From Metamycoplasma arthritidis (GTDB lineage: Bacteria; Bacillota_I; Bacilli_A; Mycoplasmatales; Metamycoplasmataceae), in contig NZ_LR215047.1 of NCBI RefSeq assembly GCF_900660715.1, positions 124,001 to 188,000 on the forward strand: 64,000 nt of DNA, given 5' to 3'. The notes beneath the pieces were generated by a model that was not told where the DNA came from, did no database searches, and saw only the letters and a list, made by a program, of their open reading frames with translations. Each line of letters starts with the position of its first letter. Within the stretch, counting starts at the first letter, position 1. Shown in pieces: positions 10,189-22,322 of the stretch. Both the position numbers and the translations under genes were made by a program.

Positions 10189-11160
10189 TTATTTTTTTTC
10201 AATATTTTTATTACTAAAATATATCTCTTTTAAACTTGCTTTATACTCAGCAAAACTCTTAAATGAAATGTTATTTTGCGCCATTTGAGTGATTAGATTA
10301 TTTTTGACTTCGTCATTATGAATAGCAACTAAAATCGCTTTTTCATTGATTTGATAAGCAATTTTATTTTTGCTTAAAAGTTCTAAAAATCTTTCTTGAT
10401 TTTTTTGATTGCTTAAAACTATTAGTCAATTAAATTCAAGTTTCTTTTCAACATTAGAAATGGTAGTTGATTCAATAACTTTACCTTTTTCCATCACAGT
10501 GAAGCTATCAACATATTCTTCTAGTTCCGAAAGAATATGCGAAGATATAAAAATTGTTTTTCCCAAGTCGTTTTGTTCTTTTAAAAAACTAAATAGTTCA
10601 TTACGAGCAATTGGATCCAAATTAGCAGCTGGTTCATCTAAAATTAGTAGATCAGGATCGTTAATTAGCGCTTGAATAAGCATTACTTTTTTCTTTTGCC
10701 CACTTGACATTTTATAAGGAGATTTTTCAAACTCTTTACCAGTCATATTGTATTTTATTAGATATTTTTCAATTTTTTCTTTAGCTTCTTTAGGATCAAT
10801 TTGTGAAAGACAAGCAAAGTGATACAAATAGTCTCGCATTTTTAGGACTTTAGGAAAATTGGCCTCTTCGGGAATATAACCAATTTTTAGTTTTGATTTT
10901 GGATCAGTTGAAGCAATGCCGTTGATAATCATTTTGCCTTTAGTGTCAGGGTAGAAGCCTAAAAGACAACGAATGGAGGTACTTTTACCGGCGCCATTTG
11001 AACCTACAAAACCATGAAATTGACCCTTTTTAATCTCAAAGCTTACATTATCAAGTGCAACAAACTTTTTAAAAGTTTTGGTAACGTTATAAAAACCGAT
11101 AGCGATTTCATTTTCTTGGTTAGTCGTGTTTGCTATTTTTGTTTCTAGAGATTCAGTCAT
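10189..11160 (-). CDS. ABC transporter ATP-binding protein (323 aa)
   Basis: Nucleotide-binding subunit of an ABC-2/bacitracin-type exporter. Walker A is GSNGAGKS (residues 53-60), the Q-loop lies in GYIPEEANFP, the signature is MSSGQKKKVML, Walker B is LLILDEPAANLD, and the H-loop is SSH. After the conserved domain TGA (10426-10428) is Trp and about 80 more residues follow to TAA at 10189. The ATG shares one base with the stop of the permease gene (TAATG), so the two are translationally coupled. The substrate is not evident. Confidence 0.93.
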
Positions 11161-12857
11161 TATTTAAAGGCCTTTCTTTTGTGAATAAAGTAAGCTCCGA
11201 TTAATAAAAGAATGGTTGCTACAATTGGTAAAGCAAAAGCAATAAAAGTAGGTGTGTAATTTGCAAATCTTAGACTTTTAATGCCAGCGAAATCACTTTC
11301 AAGGAATTCGTATTTGATAATTGAATTATTATCTTGAACTATCGATCCATAAATTTGTGCTAATTTACGTAAATTTTGAATGTTTTGTTCTTGATTAACA
11401 TTCTTATCTGAAAGCGATTTTAAATCTTTAATTACCAAACCTTTTTCACGATAGTAATGTGCTGTTAGATAAGTTGCTAAGCTGTTCTTAGAAATTAGTG
11501 TTGAAAAGAATGCTTCCTTGTCTTTATACATGTCCACTAAAATCTTTTTAATGATTGCTTCATGAGTTATTAAGAAATTACCGTCGCGTTCACTTGCACT
11601 TAGTTTGCTTTCAATTTGTGAGTAACTATTGCTTACTAGATTTTTAAATTCTTCTAAGTTAAAAATATCTGAGTATTTTGTGGTTTTTTCGAGAATATTT
11701 AGTAGTTTTTGATGCTGTTCTTTTTGTTTTAGAAGTGCTGCTTTTTCGTTGGCGTCAGTAGCTGAATTAATTGCTCTTTGCAAATTGATTAACCCATCTT
11801 TAACTTTACTTTGATAGCTAGCGATCATGGCCTTAAAAGTTGCTTGTGAATTGGCACCGGTTTGGATTAATGAATAATCACGGCCATCATTTGATTTTAA
11901 GTTTAAGTAGTTGTTTTTATTTAGCTTTTCTTTGGCTCAAGCAACACGGGTATTGGCTCCATATTGTAGTCCTAACATGTGGCTAATCATATCGTTATTA
12001 TTGGCTAAAAGTGATGTTCAACGGAAAAATGAAGTAATAATCTTTTTTTGGCTTTCAATAAATGATTCCATTTTTTCAAGATCATAAGCATCAAACGTTA
12101 AAGACGCACTATTTTTACTTCTTTTTTTAAGAAATGAATCAATTTGTTCACCATTAAAATCCAAAGGAGATTTATTAGAAGTGTTTAAAATGTGATTTTT
12201 TCGAGCATTGTTTTCAACATAGTTTTTAGCAAAATGTCTTTGAATCGATGAAGCTTCTTGAGCGTTGGCAGCCACAATCAACCCGCCGTAAGCTAGTGGA
12301 ATAGACATGGTGATGCCAAAAGCTTTATGGTTAATTTTTGGTGCAATAAATAGACCCATTGAAATCAGCAACATTGTGCCAAGAAGATTAATAAAAAGAA
12401 TAATCCCACTACCTTTAAATAGTAAATTAATGTTGCTTACATCGGCTTTGTTAAAGAAAATAAAAAGAATTGTTGTTCCAATTATTCAATACACTACTGT
12501 TGTTGCTAGTGAAGGAATTAAGATAGCAAAAAAGTTGCCAAAAAATATTTGACCGCGAGATAGTGGTTTGCTATAACTAATCATTTCAATGCCATCGCTG
12601 CGGTCATTGTAGTAGACTAGGTGAATAAAGTAGATAACGACCGCCAATAAAGCCATTATGCCAATTGAAGAAATTATCGTAACTAAAATGTTTAATAGCG
12701 AAAGTTCAACTTTACTGTTGCTTGCTAAACTTGAAAATATAACAGAAAGCCCAATGCCCAAAATTAATACAAACAATAGGATAATCCCTGGCATCAAATA
12801 AGAGCCCAAACTTTTATTAACTATTTTCATTTTTAAGCGGAAATATTGTTTCATCAT
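11160..12857 (-). CDS. ABC transporter permease (565 aa)
   Basis: Membrane subunit paired with the ATPase gene that follows. N-terminal helix after MKQYFRLKMKIVNKSL, then hydrophobic segments at LMPGIILLFVLILGIGLSVI and ILVTIISSIGIMALLAVVIYF. The motif DRSDGIEMISYSKPLSRGQIF is typical of ABC-2-type permeases. A long extracytoplasmic, mostly charged stretch in the second half is followed by a last helix (TFIAFALPIVATILLLIGAYF). Three apparent pieces are one frame joined by TGA (Trp). The start is at 12857, with a second Met one codon on. Confidence 0.88.
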
Positions 12858-12976
12858 TACCCTCGATTTACATACTTATTAACTTAATATTATCTCACTA
12901 ATGAAAAATTTCTAACATGACAATCTTATTTGGCTTATAAAATGCAAATTGTTTAAGTTTCAATTTTTGAGAATTT
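12858..12976. other. Intergenic region between the ABC permease and the rplA terminator
   Basis: AT-rich; it presumably holds the ABC operon promoter on the minus strand. I see no gene. Confidence 0.4.
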
Positions 12977-13013
12977 AATAAAAAATACCGCAGCTTTATT
13001 AAGTGCGATATTT
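12977..13013 (-). terminator. Terminator of the rplK-rplA operon
   Basis: On the minus strand AATATCGCA (13012-13004) pairs with TGCGGTATT (12992-12984), with one G-T pair, followed by a T run (A979-A985 on plus). It lies 18 nt downstream of the rplA stop. Confidence 0.75.
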
Positions 13014-13030
13014 TGCCATTTTTTATTATT

Positions 13031-13723
13031 TTAGTCAATTTTAACTTTGATACTTGGGCCCATTGAAGTTGAAACGGTAATGTTTAGAACATATGTTCCT
13101 TTAACTGTAGTAGGTTTTAGTCTTTTAATAGTTTGAATTAAAGTTTCAGCATTTTCTACTAGTTTTTGTGAGTCCATTGACTTTTTACCAACTGATGCGT
13201 GAATGATTCCACCTTTGTCAGCACGGTAGTTAGCCTTACCTTTTTTAAGTTCTTCAACAGCTTTGGCAGGGTTGGTTGTTACTGTGCCAGTTTTAGGGTT
13301 AGGCATTAGGCCTTTAGGACCTAGTTTTTTACCGTATTTTCCTAATACTAACATCATTTTAGGATCAGCAACAATCACATCAAAGTCATATTTGTCTTGG
13401 TTTAAAACTTCAGGAAGTTCAGCGGCAGTATAAACATAATCGGCGCCAGCATCTTTAGCAGCTTTTTGAGCACTAACTTCGTCGGTTGCTACTAAAACTT
13501 TGACATTTTTACCAGTGCCGTGAGGTAGCGCTACGGCTCCTCTTAATTGTTGGTCTGATTTTCTTGTGTCTAAGTTTAGATTAATTGCAATGTCAAGAGA
13601 TTCGTCGAATTTTGCGAATGAAATTTTCTTTGCAAGTTCGATTGCTTCAAGTAATGAAAAAACATCGGTTTTATTAACTTGTGCTTTTGCATTTTTTACA
13701 TTTTTTGAAAGTTTTCTAGCCAT
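13031..13723 (-). CDS. rplA: 50S ribosomal protein L1 (230 aa)
   Basis: Component of the L1 stalk; in many bacteria it is also a translational repressor of its own operon. It has the N-terminal ARKLSKNVKNA helix, LPHGTGKNVKVLV, GKYGKKLGPKGLMPNPKTGTV (the L1 signature) and the C-terminal TVKGTYVLNITVSTSMGPS. AAGGAAC precedes the ATG, which shares a base with the rplK stop (TAATG). Length is normal. Confidence 0.98.
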   Translation of the reverse strand: MARKLSKNVKNAKAQVNKTDVFSLLEAIELAKKISFAKFDESLDIAINLNLDTRKSDQQLRGAVALPHGTGKNVKVLVATDEVSAQKAAKDAGADYVYTAAELPEVLNQDKYDFDVIVADPKMMLVLGKYGKKLGPKGLMPNPKTGTVTTNPAKAVEELKKGKANYRADKGGIIHASVGKKSMDSQKLVENAETLIQTIKRLKPTTVKGTYVLNITVSTSMGPSIKVKID

Positions 13724-14166
13724 TAGTTAGTTCCTTTCTTTAGTCATTCAGCGTATCCTTCGATTTCAATTCCCATTTGTTTAGCGGTACCTGCAATTTG
13801 ACGCATAGCTGAGTCAATGTTGTTAGTATTTAGGTCAGGTAGCTTGTATTCAGCAATTTCTTTAAGTTGGTCTAAGGTAATAGTGGCAACTTTTTCTTTG
13901 TTAGCTTTGCTACTTCCTTTTTTAATTTTCGCAATTTGAGTTAATTTATAAGCGGTAGGCGAAGTAAATAATTTAAACTCAAACGATTTGTCTTTATAAA
14001 CAGTAATTAGAACGGGAACAGGTTCTTGTCCACGATCTCTAGTTTGATCATTAAATGCTTTGGTAAATTCAGGCATATTAATTCCCACACCAGCAAGCGC
14101 TGGTCCTGGCTTAGCTTGTCCAGCTGGGAATTGTAGTTTAGCTTTTCTTACAATTTCTTTAGCCAT
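13723..14166 (-). CDS. rplK: 50S ribosomal protein L11 (147 aa)
   Basis: Forms the GTPase-associated centre. AKEIVRKAKLQFPAGQAKPGPALAGVGINM is the conserved N-terminus, with GTAKQMGIEI at the C-terminus. The frame passes TGA at 13744 as Trp and ends at TAA 13723, giving a C-terminal extension EWLKKGTN beyond the usual end near GYAE. AAGGAAC lies upstream of the ATG. Confidence 0.97.
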
Positions 14167-14264
14167 AATAAGTTCCTTTCGATCTCTGTGGTGTTAATGA
14201 ACTTAAGTGATCCTAAGTTCTCCCACGCGCTAGAGGCAATGTAATAAATTGCATGGTAATTATA
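14167..14264 (-). promoter_or_regulatory. Promoter and leader of rplK-rplA with hairpin
   Basis: A minus-strand TATAAT (14264-14259) is followed by a leader of about 90 nt. Within it GAACTTA (14220-14214) and TAAGTTC (14205-14199) form a perfect 7-bp stem with an 8-nt loop. In other bacteria L1 binds the L11 leader to autoregulate, so this hairpin is a candidate, though I cannot match it to the 23S L1 site by eye. Confidence 0.45.
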
Positions 14265-14576
14265 ACAAAAACTAACAATTTTACTATGTAAATTAACTAA
14301 ACATAAATTCTTTAAAAAAGTTGCTTTGGTATTTTAAAGTTCTATCAGTATTATTAAAAAGTTTTAAAAATTCATTTTTTGCAACTTAATTTTTTGAAGT
14401 TTTTTTTAATTGATTTGCTTTTTTATTTCAAATCAAATAGTTAGAGCGCTTTTTAAATCATTTATTTTTTGCCAAATTCGGTTTTGACATCTATATAATG
14501 TTGAGAATTTTTCAAACGGATTTTATTTAATTAATTTTAGAGGTGACCAATTTTCGTTTGTATTTGCGGTTATTTT
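14265..14576. other. AT-rich intergenic region without genes
   Basis: No open frame or tRNA is visible; T-rich and A-rich runs dominate. It separates rplK from the giant coiled-coil gene. Confidence 0.5.
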
Positions 14577-14616
14577 TAAAAAAATGGCCTTTGAAATCAA
14601 AGGAAACCATTTTTAT
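14577..14616 (-). terminator. Terminator downstream of the giant coiled-coil gene
   Basis: AAAAATGG with CCATTTTT and CCTTTG with CAAAGG form a two-part stem (14580-14614) around loop AAAT, with a 3-nt bulge. T runs on both sides make it potentially bidirectional. It lies about 125 nt beyond the stop at 14741. Confidence 0.6.
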
Positions 14617-14740
14617 TTTTAAAATTTATAGAGTTTTTATGTTTTATTATTCAAATATTACTTTCAATGAGCAAAGCGTTCAATAATTTTAAATTGACTT
14701 AATAACCGGAATATTTTGTTTTAAACCCATATGGTTAATC

Positions 14741-17700
14741 TTAAGCAACTAAATTATTATCTTTAACGAATTTAATATATTCATCAAGCCGGTCCATTCG
14801 TATTTTAAGCGCGTCCAAAGGATATCTATCCCAATTAAGACTTTCAAAAGTTTTTCTTAATATTTCTCTCACTTTAGTGCGTAAGTTTTTGTTTGTTATA
14901 TTACTTAGTATTATGTATCCGCTCCATTTGTGATCAATACTTATTCAATCATCGAAAACTGCAAAGTGCGATGTATATTTAGGATATAACTCATAACTTA
15001 ATTCAAGCTTTCTTTGCGTTGAAAAAATATCTCTATCAATCATTGCTGAAGTTTTCATATATTGTAAAATTTGCTCTAATTCAGACATTTTCAATTTTTT
15101 AATGTCCAATGCTAAAACTTTAGCGTATACATTAGAATTTCACTTTTGAATTTCATCTCAAAGCGTTTTAGCGTCCGGATAATGGGCAAACAGCTTTTCA
15201 ACTGGTCCAAGTAAATTTAAATATTTTGATGAACGTTTCAAAATAGTTGCGTATTCTTGAACTGCTGGTCAATAACTTTTTATATTAGCAAATTCAGCTT
15301 CTATCTTTTTTAAATTAGCTAAACTAGCTTCAAAATTCCAGCTCTTTGTTAATTCTTTAATTCCTTCGGTTTGTTCAAATTCGGGCAAATCGCCATTTTT
15401 CCATTTTGCAATCGTTTTAGCAACCTCGGTAGACTTATCAAACATTTCCTTTAGGTAATTTTTTACCTCAGTAGCTAATTGATCAAGTTCATTAAATGCG
15501 TTATTCAATTCATAGTTTTTATTTTTAAAACTCTGTTTTATACTTTTGATTATTTCGTCAATTATTTGCATTTTGTGCTGTGCTTCTTTAGTGAAGTCTT
15601 CAACGAAATTAGATGGATTGCCATCATGGCCAATTTTATTCTCTCACAAGCTTTTAAAATTAGTTTTTATTTGATTAATTTCAGCAAGCTTAGCTTTAAT
15701 TAAACTATTCAATTCATTAGCAATCTTTTGACTTTTAGTTTTAGCTTCATTTAATTTGCTTTGCGCTTCTTTAATTGAGTCTGAGCTTATAATGTTTGTT
15801 TTTAGCGTGTCAATTTCAGTTTGACTAAAACCTTTATTTAAAAGTTCATTAGCTTCATCACTATTTTGTACAATTTGTTTTTTAATTAAATTGATCCGGT
15901 TTTGAACATTTGTTTTGTAAGTGTCGCGGTTTCATCGGCTAACAGTATTACTTAAAGTGTCAAATAAAGACTTATATAACGAAGGAGTCATTGAGTAATT
16001 AAATTCAAAGTAACCTCTTAAGACATTGACTATTCTTTTAGCAAGGTCAAATTCTTTATCAAACTTGTCATCAATCAAAAATTCTTCTAGTTTTTTGATT
16101 GATTCAATATTGTTAATACCATCAATGGTTAAAATGTTGACTAACCTTTCTAGTTCCGCACCAAGTGATGCTTCTGAGTTAATTCAATGTTGAGATGCAC
16201 TCGTTGACATTGTAGTTAATTCTTTTTCAAAAGCTTGTATTGTTTGATTTCACTTTGATTCACCTTTTACTTGGTTTTCAAGAGCAACTAATTTTCCTCT
16301 AATTTCGCTTACTTTAGCAACCGCAGCTTTTCCGCTATCGTATTTATCAACGATAAAATCATAGTTTTTGGCAATTATTTCATTAATTTCTTTGCTTTTT
16401 TGTTTCATGAAGTCTTCGAAATCTTTAATTGCTTTTTGATTAGCTTGACGTTGTTCTTCTAATTCAGCTTCCTTAGTTTGTTTTAGGCTTTTAGCTAAAG
16501 CTTCTAAAGCTTTTAGCTTATCTAGATTAGTCTTGACACCCGCATTAATATCACTACTTTTTTCGTTTTTAATTCTAGTTTCTAACCCTGTAATTTTATT
16601 AAGTTGTTGTTCTAAGGCTCGAAGAGCAGCGTCTAAATCATCAACTTTGATTTTCTCAGTTGTTTCTACTAAAGTTTTAGCATTGTTAATATCGCTTATT
16701 AATGTATTAATTTCTTGATTGTAATCATTGATTTTGTGAGCAATATTAGCAACTCTTCTTTTAGCTTCTTTTATAATGTCTTCAAAAGCATTTTTTAAAT
16801 TGGTAATTTCAGTTTGCTTTTCTGTGTAGCTTATTTCTTCAATTTGTTCAAGTAGTTTTTGTATTTTATTAAGAGCCGCATTCGAGTCATCTAATTTTTC
16901 AATTTTTGCAATTAGCGCTTGTAGTTTAGATTTATCGTACCCGGCAGTAGTTAGTTCTTGTTGATATGCATTCAAATCAGTTTTAAGTGAGGCAATTAAA
17001 CTATCAATTGCTTGCTTTTTAGTTTGTATATCACTATCTTTTTTATTAATTGTTGATTGAGCATTTGTAATGGCATCTTTTAGTGCTTTTAGGTGTGGAG
17101 CAAGTGTAGGATGATCTTGTAAATCTTTAGTCTTTGGATCGTTAATTAGTGTATTAGCTTTATTGACTATAGTAGTAATTTCAGTTTTTTTGGCATTGAC
17201 TTCAGATTTTTTTCATAATGAATCTAAGTCGTGTGCCAAAGTATTAAGATTGTTAGCTAGTTCTTTGGCTTGCTTTGCTAATTCTTTAGCTTTTTGATCT
17301 TGCGACTGTTTTAGATCTTGTTTAGCTCGCTCAAGGTCTTGGAGTTTTTTAGTAATTTTGGTTAATTCATCTTGAACTTTTGCTTGATTTTCGGAATCAC
17401 CGGCTAATTCATTTTTAAGATCATTTAATTTTTGTTGAGTTTCATTTAGTTTAGTTTTGGCGTCATCTAGTTTTTGACTTTTATCAAAATTACTATTATC
17501 ATCACCAATTGCTTGGTCGGCTTGTTCTAAAGATTTTTTTGACTCAGTTAAAGCACTATCAACTTTTTGACTATTTTCGGTTTTAGCTTGTTGAATTTCA
17601 TTTTCTTTGGTTTCAACTAACGGTTGATAAGTATCTTTAATGGCTTGATTAATTTGATCAATTCTGTCAGTTGCTTGTTTTTTCTTAGCAGGGTCTTGAA

Positions 17701-20700
17701 GTTTATTAGCTTTTTCACTTTGCGTTTGAAGATCATTTTTGGCTTGATCAATTGCTATTTGTAGTGCATCTTTTTTAGTAGTTTTTTGATCAATAGTGTC
17801 ACTGTCGCCAAAAGCATCTTTAGCGTCTTTTAATGATTTTTCAATTTTATTTAGCTCACTAAGAATTTTTTGAAGTTCTTTATCTTCACTTTGATTTAAT
17901 TTGTCTAATTTTTCTTTAGCTTTTTTAGCAGCGTCTTCAAGCTCTTTTAGTTTATCTTCAACTAGCTTTTTGTTGTCTTTATCTTTTTCAAGTTGTTGAA
18001 TTGCTTGTTCTAATGATTGTTTAGCTTCAGCCTGTTTGTTTTCAAGCGCGTCTTTTAATGAAGGAACATCATTAGCGTTGTTTAAAGCATTGATTGTATC
18101 TTTAGCTTTTTCAATAGCGGGATCAACGATATTAGTTTTGTTTTGAGCTTTTTGCGCTGCTAATTCCGTTTTTTTGTTGTCAATTGTGTCTTGAGCATCT
18201 TTAATTGCTTTTACTAAAGCTTGGTATTTTTGCTCAGTCTCATTTTTGATATCGTTGTCAACTCTTTTTGTATTAATTTCAGTTTTTAAGGTATTAGCTT
18301 GATTTTTTAGTTCTTCTAACTTCTTAATTGCTGTGTCAAGAGTATCAACATTTTCTTTAGAAATAGCATTTGTACTGTTAGTTTGTGCCGTTAATTCTTG
18401 CGCTTTTCTCTCAAGACTTTCATTTAATTTGGCAATTTCTTCAGCTTTAGTTTTAAGTTTGGCTTGAGCCGCTTTTAAAGCTGAATTTAGCTCGGTTTGC
18501 AGTCCTTTAGCCTTGGCAAGAAGTTCTGAGTCAGGATCAACTTTAGTGATATCTTCAATTAATTTTTGAACTTGCTCAAGGAGTTTGTTTTGTCCTTCTA
18601 ATTTGCCTATCACTTCATTTAATTTTTGTTGGTCGTTGCCAGCCGAATTTAGATCATTTTTAACAGTGGTAGTTGATGCTTCTAATGACTTAAAGCGATC
18701 GTTTAATGCTTGTCGATCGGTGGTTATTTTATTTTTGGCATCGCTTGCTTCTTTGGTAGCATCATCAACGGCCTTTTTTAATTTTTTATAAGCATCTTTT
18801 AAGTGATCGTGATCCTTTAGTTTATTAGCCTCGCCGCCAGCTTTTAAAAAGTTTTCGTTAATATTATTGATCTTATTTTCAATTTCGTTTGCTTTAGCTG
18901 TAATTTCAGTAAATTTGATTTTTTCTTTAAGCTCTTTAACTAAATTTTCAAGTTCGGTTTGTAGTTTTTTTGCTTGCTCTGCTAGTTCTTTTGCTCTTGT
19001 TTCTTCTGATTGTTCTTGTTGTTTTTTAGCATCTGCTAAATCTTGTTGTTTTTGGTCAATTTCTTCTAATTTTTTAGTAATTTTTTCAAGATTTTGAGCA
19101 TCGCCTTTTAGTTTGTCTTTTTCTTCATTAAGTTTTTTATGAGCATCTTTTAAGGCATCTTCTGCTTCTTTAGTTTTATTTTTGTCAAAAGGATTTTGAA
19201 TGGCATCATTAGCCTTGCTAATAGCGTCGTTGGCTTCGTCAGTTAAATCTTTTATTAGTTTGTCATTTTTTTCTTTATCTTTAGCAAGTGCTTCTTGTTT
19301 TTTCTTTAGATCTTCTTCGCCGTCACTAATTTGTTTTTCTAAGTTCTCAATTTTGTTGTTAATACTATCTTTGTTAGCTTGATCTTTTAGATCTTTCGCT
19401 TCTTCCTTCATTTTGTCAAGCTCAGTTTTGGCATCTTGCAACGCTTTATCTAAAAGGCTATATTTGCTGTCTTTACCGTCAATAGTGGTTGCTTTATCAG
19501 CCCCTTGTTTAGCGTCGTTAAGCGTTTTGCTTTGCTTTTCAATTGCTTTATTAAGACTATCTAACAAGCTTTGTTCATCTTCTAAGGATTTTTTTAGCTT
19601 TTTATATTTTGCTTCAGCATCTGACAAGGCCTTATTTACATCATTAGTTAATGTTTGAGCTTCAGCTAGTTTATTTGAACCAACTTTGGTGGCTAAAGTT
19701 TGGATGTCTTGAGCCTCTTTTAGTAGTTTTTCAAGATTGTTCATCGCCGCTAATAAATTGGCTAAGTTCTTTTGATCGTTAGCTTCATTAGCATTTTGTA
19801 TGTATTGACTTAGTTTTGCTCTAGCTTCTGTAATTTTATTGGCAATGTCTTGATTTGAAGCTTCAATTTTAGCCAGCAATTGAGCTTTTAGGTCTTTTGC
19901 TATGTTTTCAACATCAGTTAACTTGTTAAGCTCGTTTGTCAGTTCTGCTTGTTTATTAGCTTGGGCAACTTTGGCTCTTGTATCATCGGCATTAGCCAGT
20001 TGCTCTTCAATTTCTTTAATTGCTTTGGCAAGTTCAATGTTGTTAGCACTTGCTCCTGGCACTAGGTGCGATTTTGCTCTGTCACTAACAATGCCTAAGT
20101 TTTTAATAACTGCTTCAAGTTCTTGCCGTAAATCTTGCAGTTTTTTATTTTCTAGCTCTTGCGTTTCTTTATCTTTTTTAAGTTTTTCTAGTTTTGCTTG
20201 GGCTTCTAGTGTTAATTTATCAATTTGTTTTAAAAGTTCCTTGGCTTTTTCTTTAGCTTCAGGATATTTAGTGTTTTCAGCTGATTGCTCAATTCCTTTA
20301 ACGCGATCTTTTAAAGTGGGTAAATTGTTATTAATAATGTTTTGTAGTTCGGCAATTTTATCAGTTGATTCAAGCGCATCAATGGTATTTTTGATGCCTT
20401 CATAATCGGCTTTTGCCTTTGCTAGATCTTTATCAATTTGGGCTTTAGCTTGTTTTTTAGCTTCTTGACGATTTTTGGCTTGCTCTAAGGCACTTTTTGC
20501 TTCGTTAGTTAAGTAATTCTTTAGTGCATCGTAATGCGGTTTAATAACTTCATTTTCTTTTAAATCTTCATATTTAGCAAGAGTTGTGTTGCTATTGGCG
20601 ATTGCTGATGCTAAAGAAGCGATTGCGGTTGGTAAAGTGCTTTCATCGTCCGCTAAGTTCGCATTTTTAGTTGCTTTATCTAGTTCACTTAATGATTTTT

Positions 20701-21991
20701 GTAGTTCCAGTTTTGCAAGTTCAATAGCTTGTTTTTGGGCAATGATCTCATTAATTTTTTTTAACGCTTCTTCGGCTTTATCTTTAGCGTCTTTAATTTT
20801 GTTAACTTCGGCTAATAAAGTGGCATCTTCGGCTTGTTTTGCCAATTTTTCTGATTGTTTTACGTCTTCTTCTAAAGCTGCTTTTGTGTTATTTATGAGA
20901 CTGTCTTCACTTTGAGTTGATAGCCTATTAGCGTCGTTAACATCTTTTGTAATTTTAGCAACTAGTTCATTAACTTTTTTAATTAAAGCATTGTTGGCTT
21001 CAATGATTTTTTGTTCTTTTTCTTTACCTTTTTTCAATGCTTCTTCGCCCTTGTTAATGGCATCTTGTAGTTTCTTAGCAACGTCATTTAGGCCGTTATC
21101 TTTCGCATCTTTTTCTAAAGATTTAGCATCTTCTAGATCTTTTTCAAGTTTTTTAATGGCGTTAGGTAATGTTGAAATATCATTAGCATTTTCAACATCT
21201 TTTTGCGATTTTTCTAGATCAAGAATTTTTTGATTTGCTTGCTTAGTAATTTCTTTTTGCTTTTCGGGATTGATAGCAATTAAACGTTTTTGTAAAACGC
21301 TAATTGTTTCTTTGATTTTTAAATTAGCATCGTTTAGTAGTTTAAGTTCCTCAAGCAATTTTGCTGCTTTAAGTGATTGAGATAGGTCGTCACTTTCAAT
21401 TTGGAGTGTCTTAAGCTCGGCTATTAAAGCTTCGATTGTTGCCACATCATTAGCATTAGGCTCTTTGGCAATTGCTTGCGCAATTTTATTAAGTAAAGTT
21501 TGCAACTTGTCTTTTAGAATTTTTTCTTTTTGTTGCAAATCTAGTAGTTTTTCTTTAGCTTCTTTTAAGGCTTCTTTAGCTAAATCAATCACATTTTTTA
21601 GATCGTTAGCTAGCGCTTCAAGTTCAGGTAGCTTTTTAAGCTCGGCTAAATAAGCCTCACCTAAAGGGATTAGTCGCTCAAAATCACTAATAACTTGGCT
21701 TAAATCGCGTACATTATTAGCTTTTTTGGCATTTCTAATGGTAATTTTAAGGGCTTCAAGAATCTTTCAAGCTTCATTTTTAAGATTTTGCTTGTGGCTA
21801 TCACGAATGGTTTCAATCTTTTTTTCAAGCTCACTAATATCTTGAATTTCGGGCTTTTTATCATTACCTTTGGATCTCTTAGTAGCACTTTGATGAGCAT
21901 AAAGCACTCCTGAGACCGTCCCGGCTGCTAACAGAGCTGCGGTGCTAGCGAGCACAATAATAGCAATTTTCTTTTTCTTAGCATGACTCAT
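14741..21991 (-). CDS. Giant membrane-anchored coiled-coil surface protein (2416 aa), Lmp-like
   Basis: No enzymatic domain is recognised. Residues 1-32 are a basic start (SHAKKKK) and one hydrophobic anchor (IAIIVLASTAALLAAGTVSGVLYA), with no lipobox Cys. The remainder is almost entirely charged heptad-like helix rich in Ala, Lys, Leu, Glu and Asp, with very few aromatic residues. It resembles the Lmp/P120-type large surface proteins of the M. hominis group in style. Residues about 932-1021 and 1500-1589 are degenerate copies of one another (KITKKL, AKELAxQAK). The frame is open from ATG 21991 to TAA 14741, broken only by TGA (Trp). AGGAGA is unusually far (about 17 nt) from ATG. A T14 promoter tract lies upstream. 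Confidence 0.88.
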
Positions 21992-22113
21992 GATTAATAA
22001 TTTTTATTTCTCCTATTTTTAATAACTTAAAAATTAATTAATGTTTGAATACTGAAAACTTCGCAAAAAGCATGTGTAGCGAAAAGTGCTTTTTAAGCAA
22101 AGTAATGTGAATC

Positions 22114-22134
22114 ATTTTACAAAAAAAAAAAAAA
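22114..22134 (-). promoter_or_regulatory. Poly-T14 promoter of the giant coiled-coil gene
   Basis: On the minus strand 14 T (22134-22121) are followed by G and TAAAAT (22119-22114), a good -10 match, 122 nt before the ATG. It is the second of three such arrangements in the window. Confidence 0.55.
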
Positions 22135-22309
22135 CGCACAAAGTGGGTGTGCTTCATCATGTTAGTGCACATTTAATGGCCGTTTTTTGGATTATTATGC
22201 TTATGTTATTTTTGAAGTCTAATTAGTTATGGTTTGATCATTAAGCGAGTGTTTTAATTTATGAATTTTGACTAATAAACAAAGATCAACTTACGGGTTT
22301 ATTTATCAG

Positions 22310-22315
22310 TATAAT
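22310..22315 (+). promoter_or_regulatory. -10 box of smpB, leaderless type
   Basis: TATAAT ends 7 nt before the smpB ATG at 22323; no Shine-Dalgarno is present. Confidence 0.6.
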
Positions 22316-22322
22316 TTAAGTT

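Noticed and set aside
18585..21653. Many antisense open frames (about 60-170 residues) over the giant coiled-coil gene
   Set aside because: They are Ser/Ala/Leu-rich mirrors of Lys/Glu/Ala codons on the coding strand, with no ribosome-binding sites or recognisable domains.
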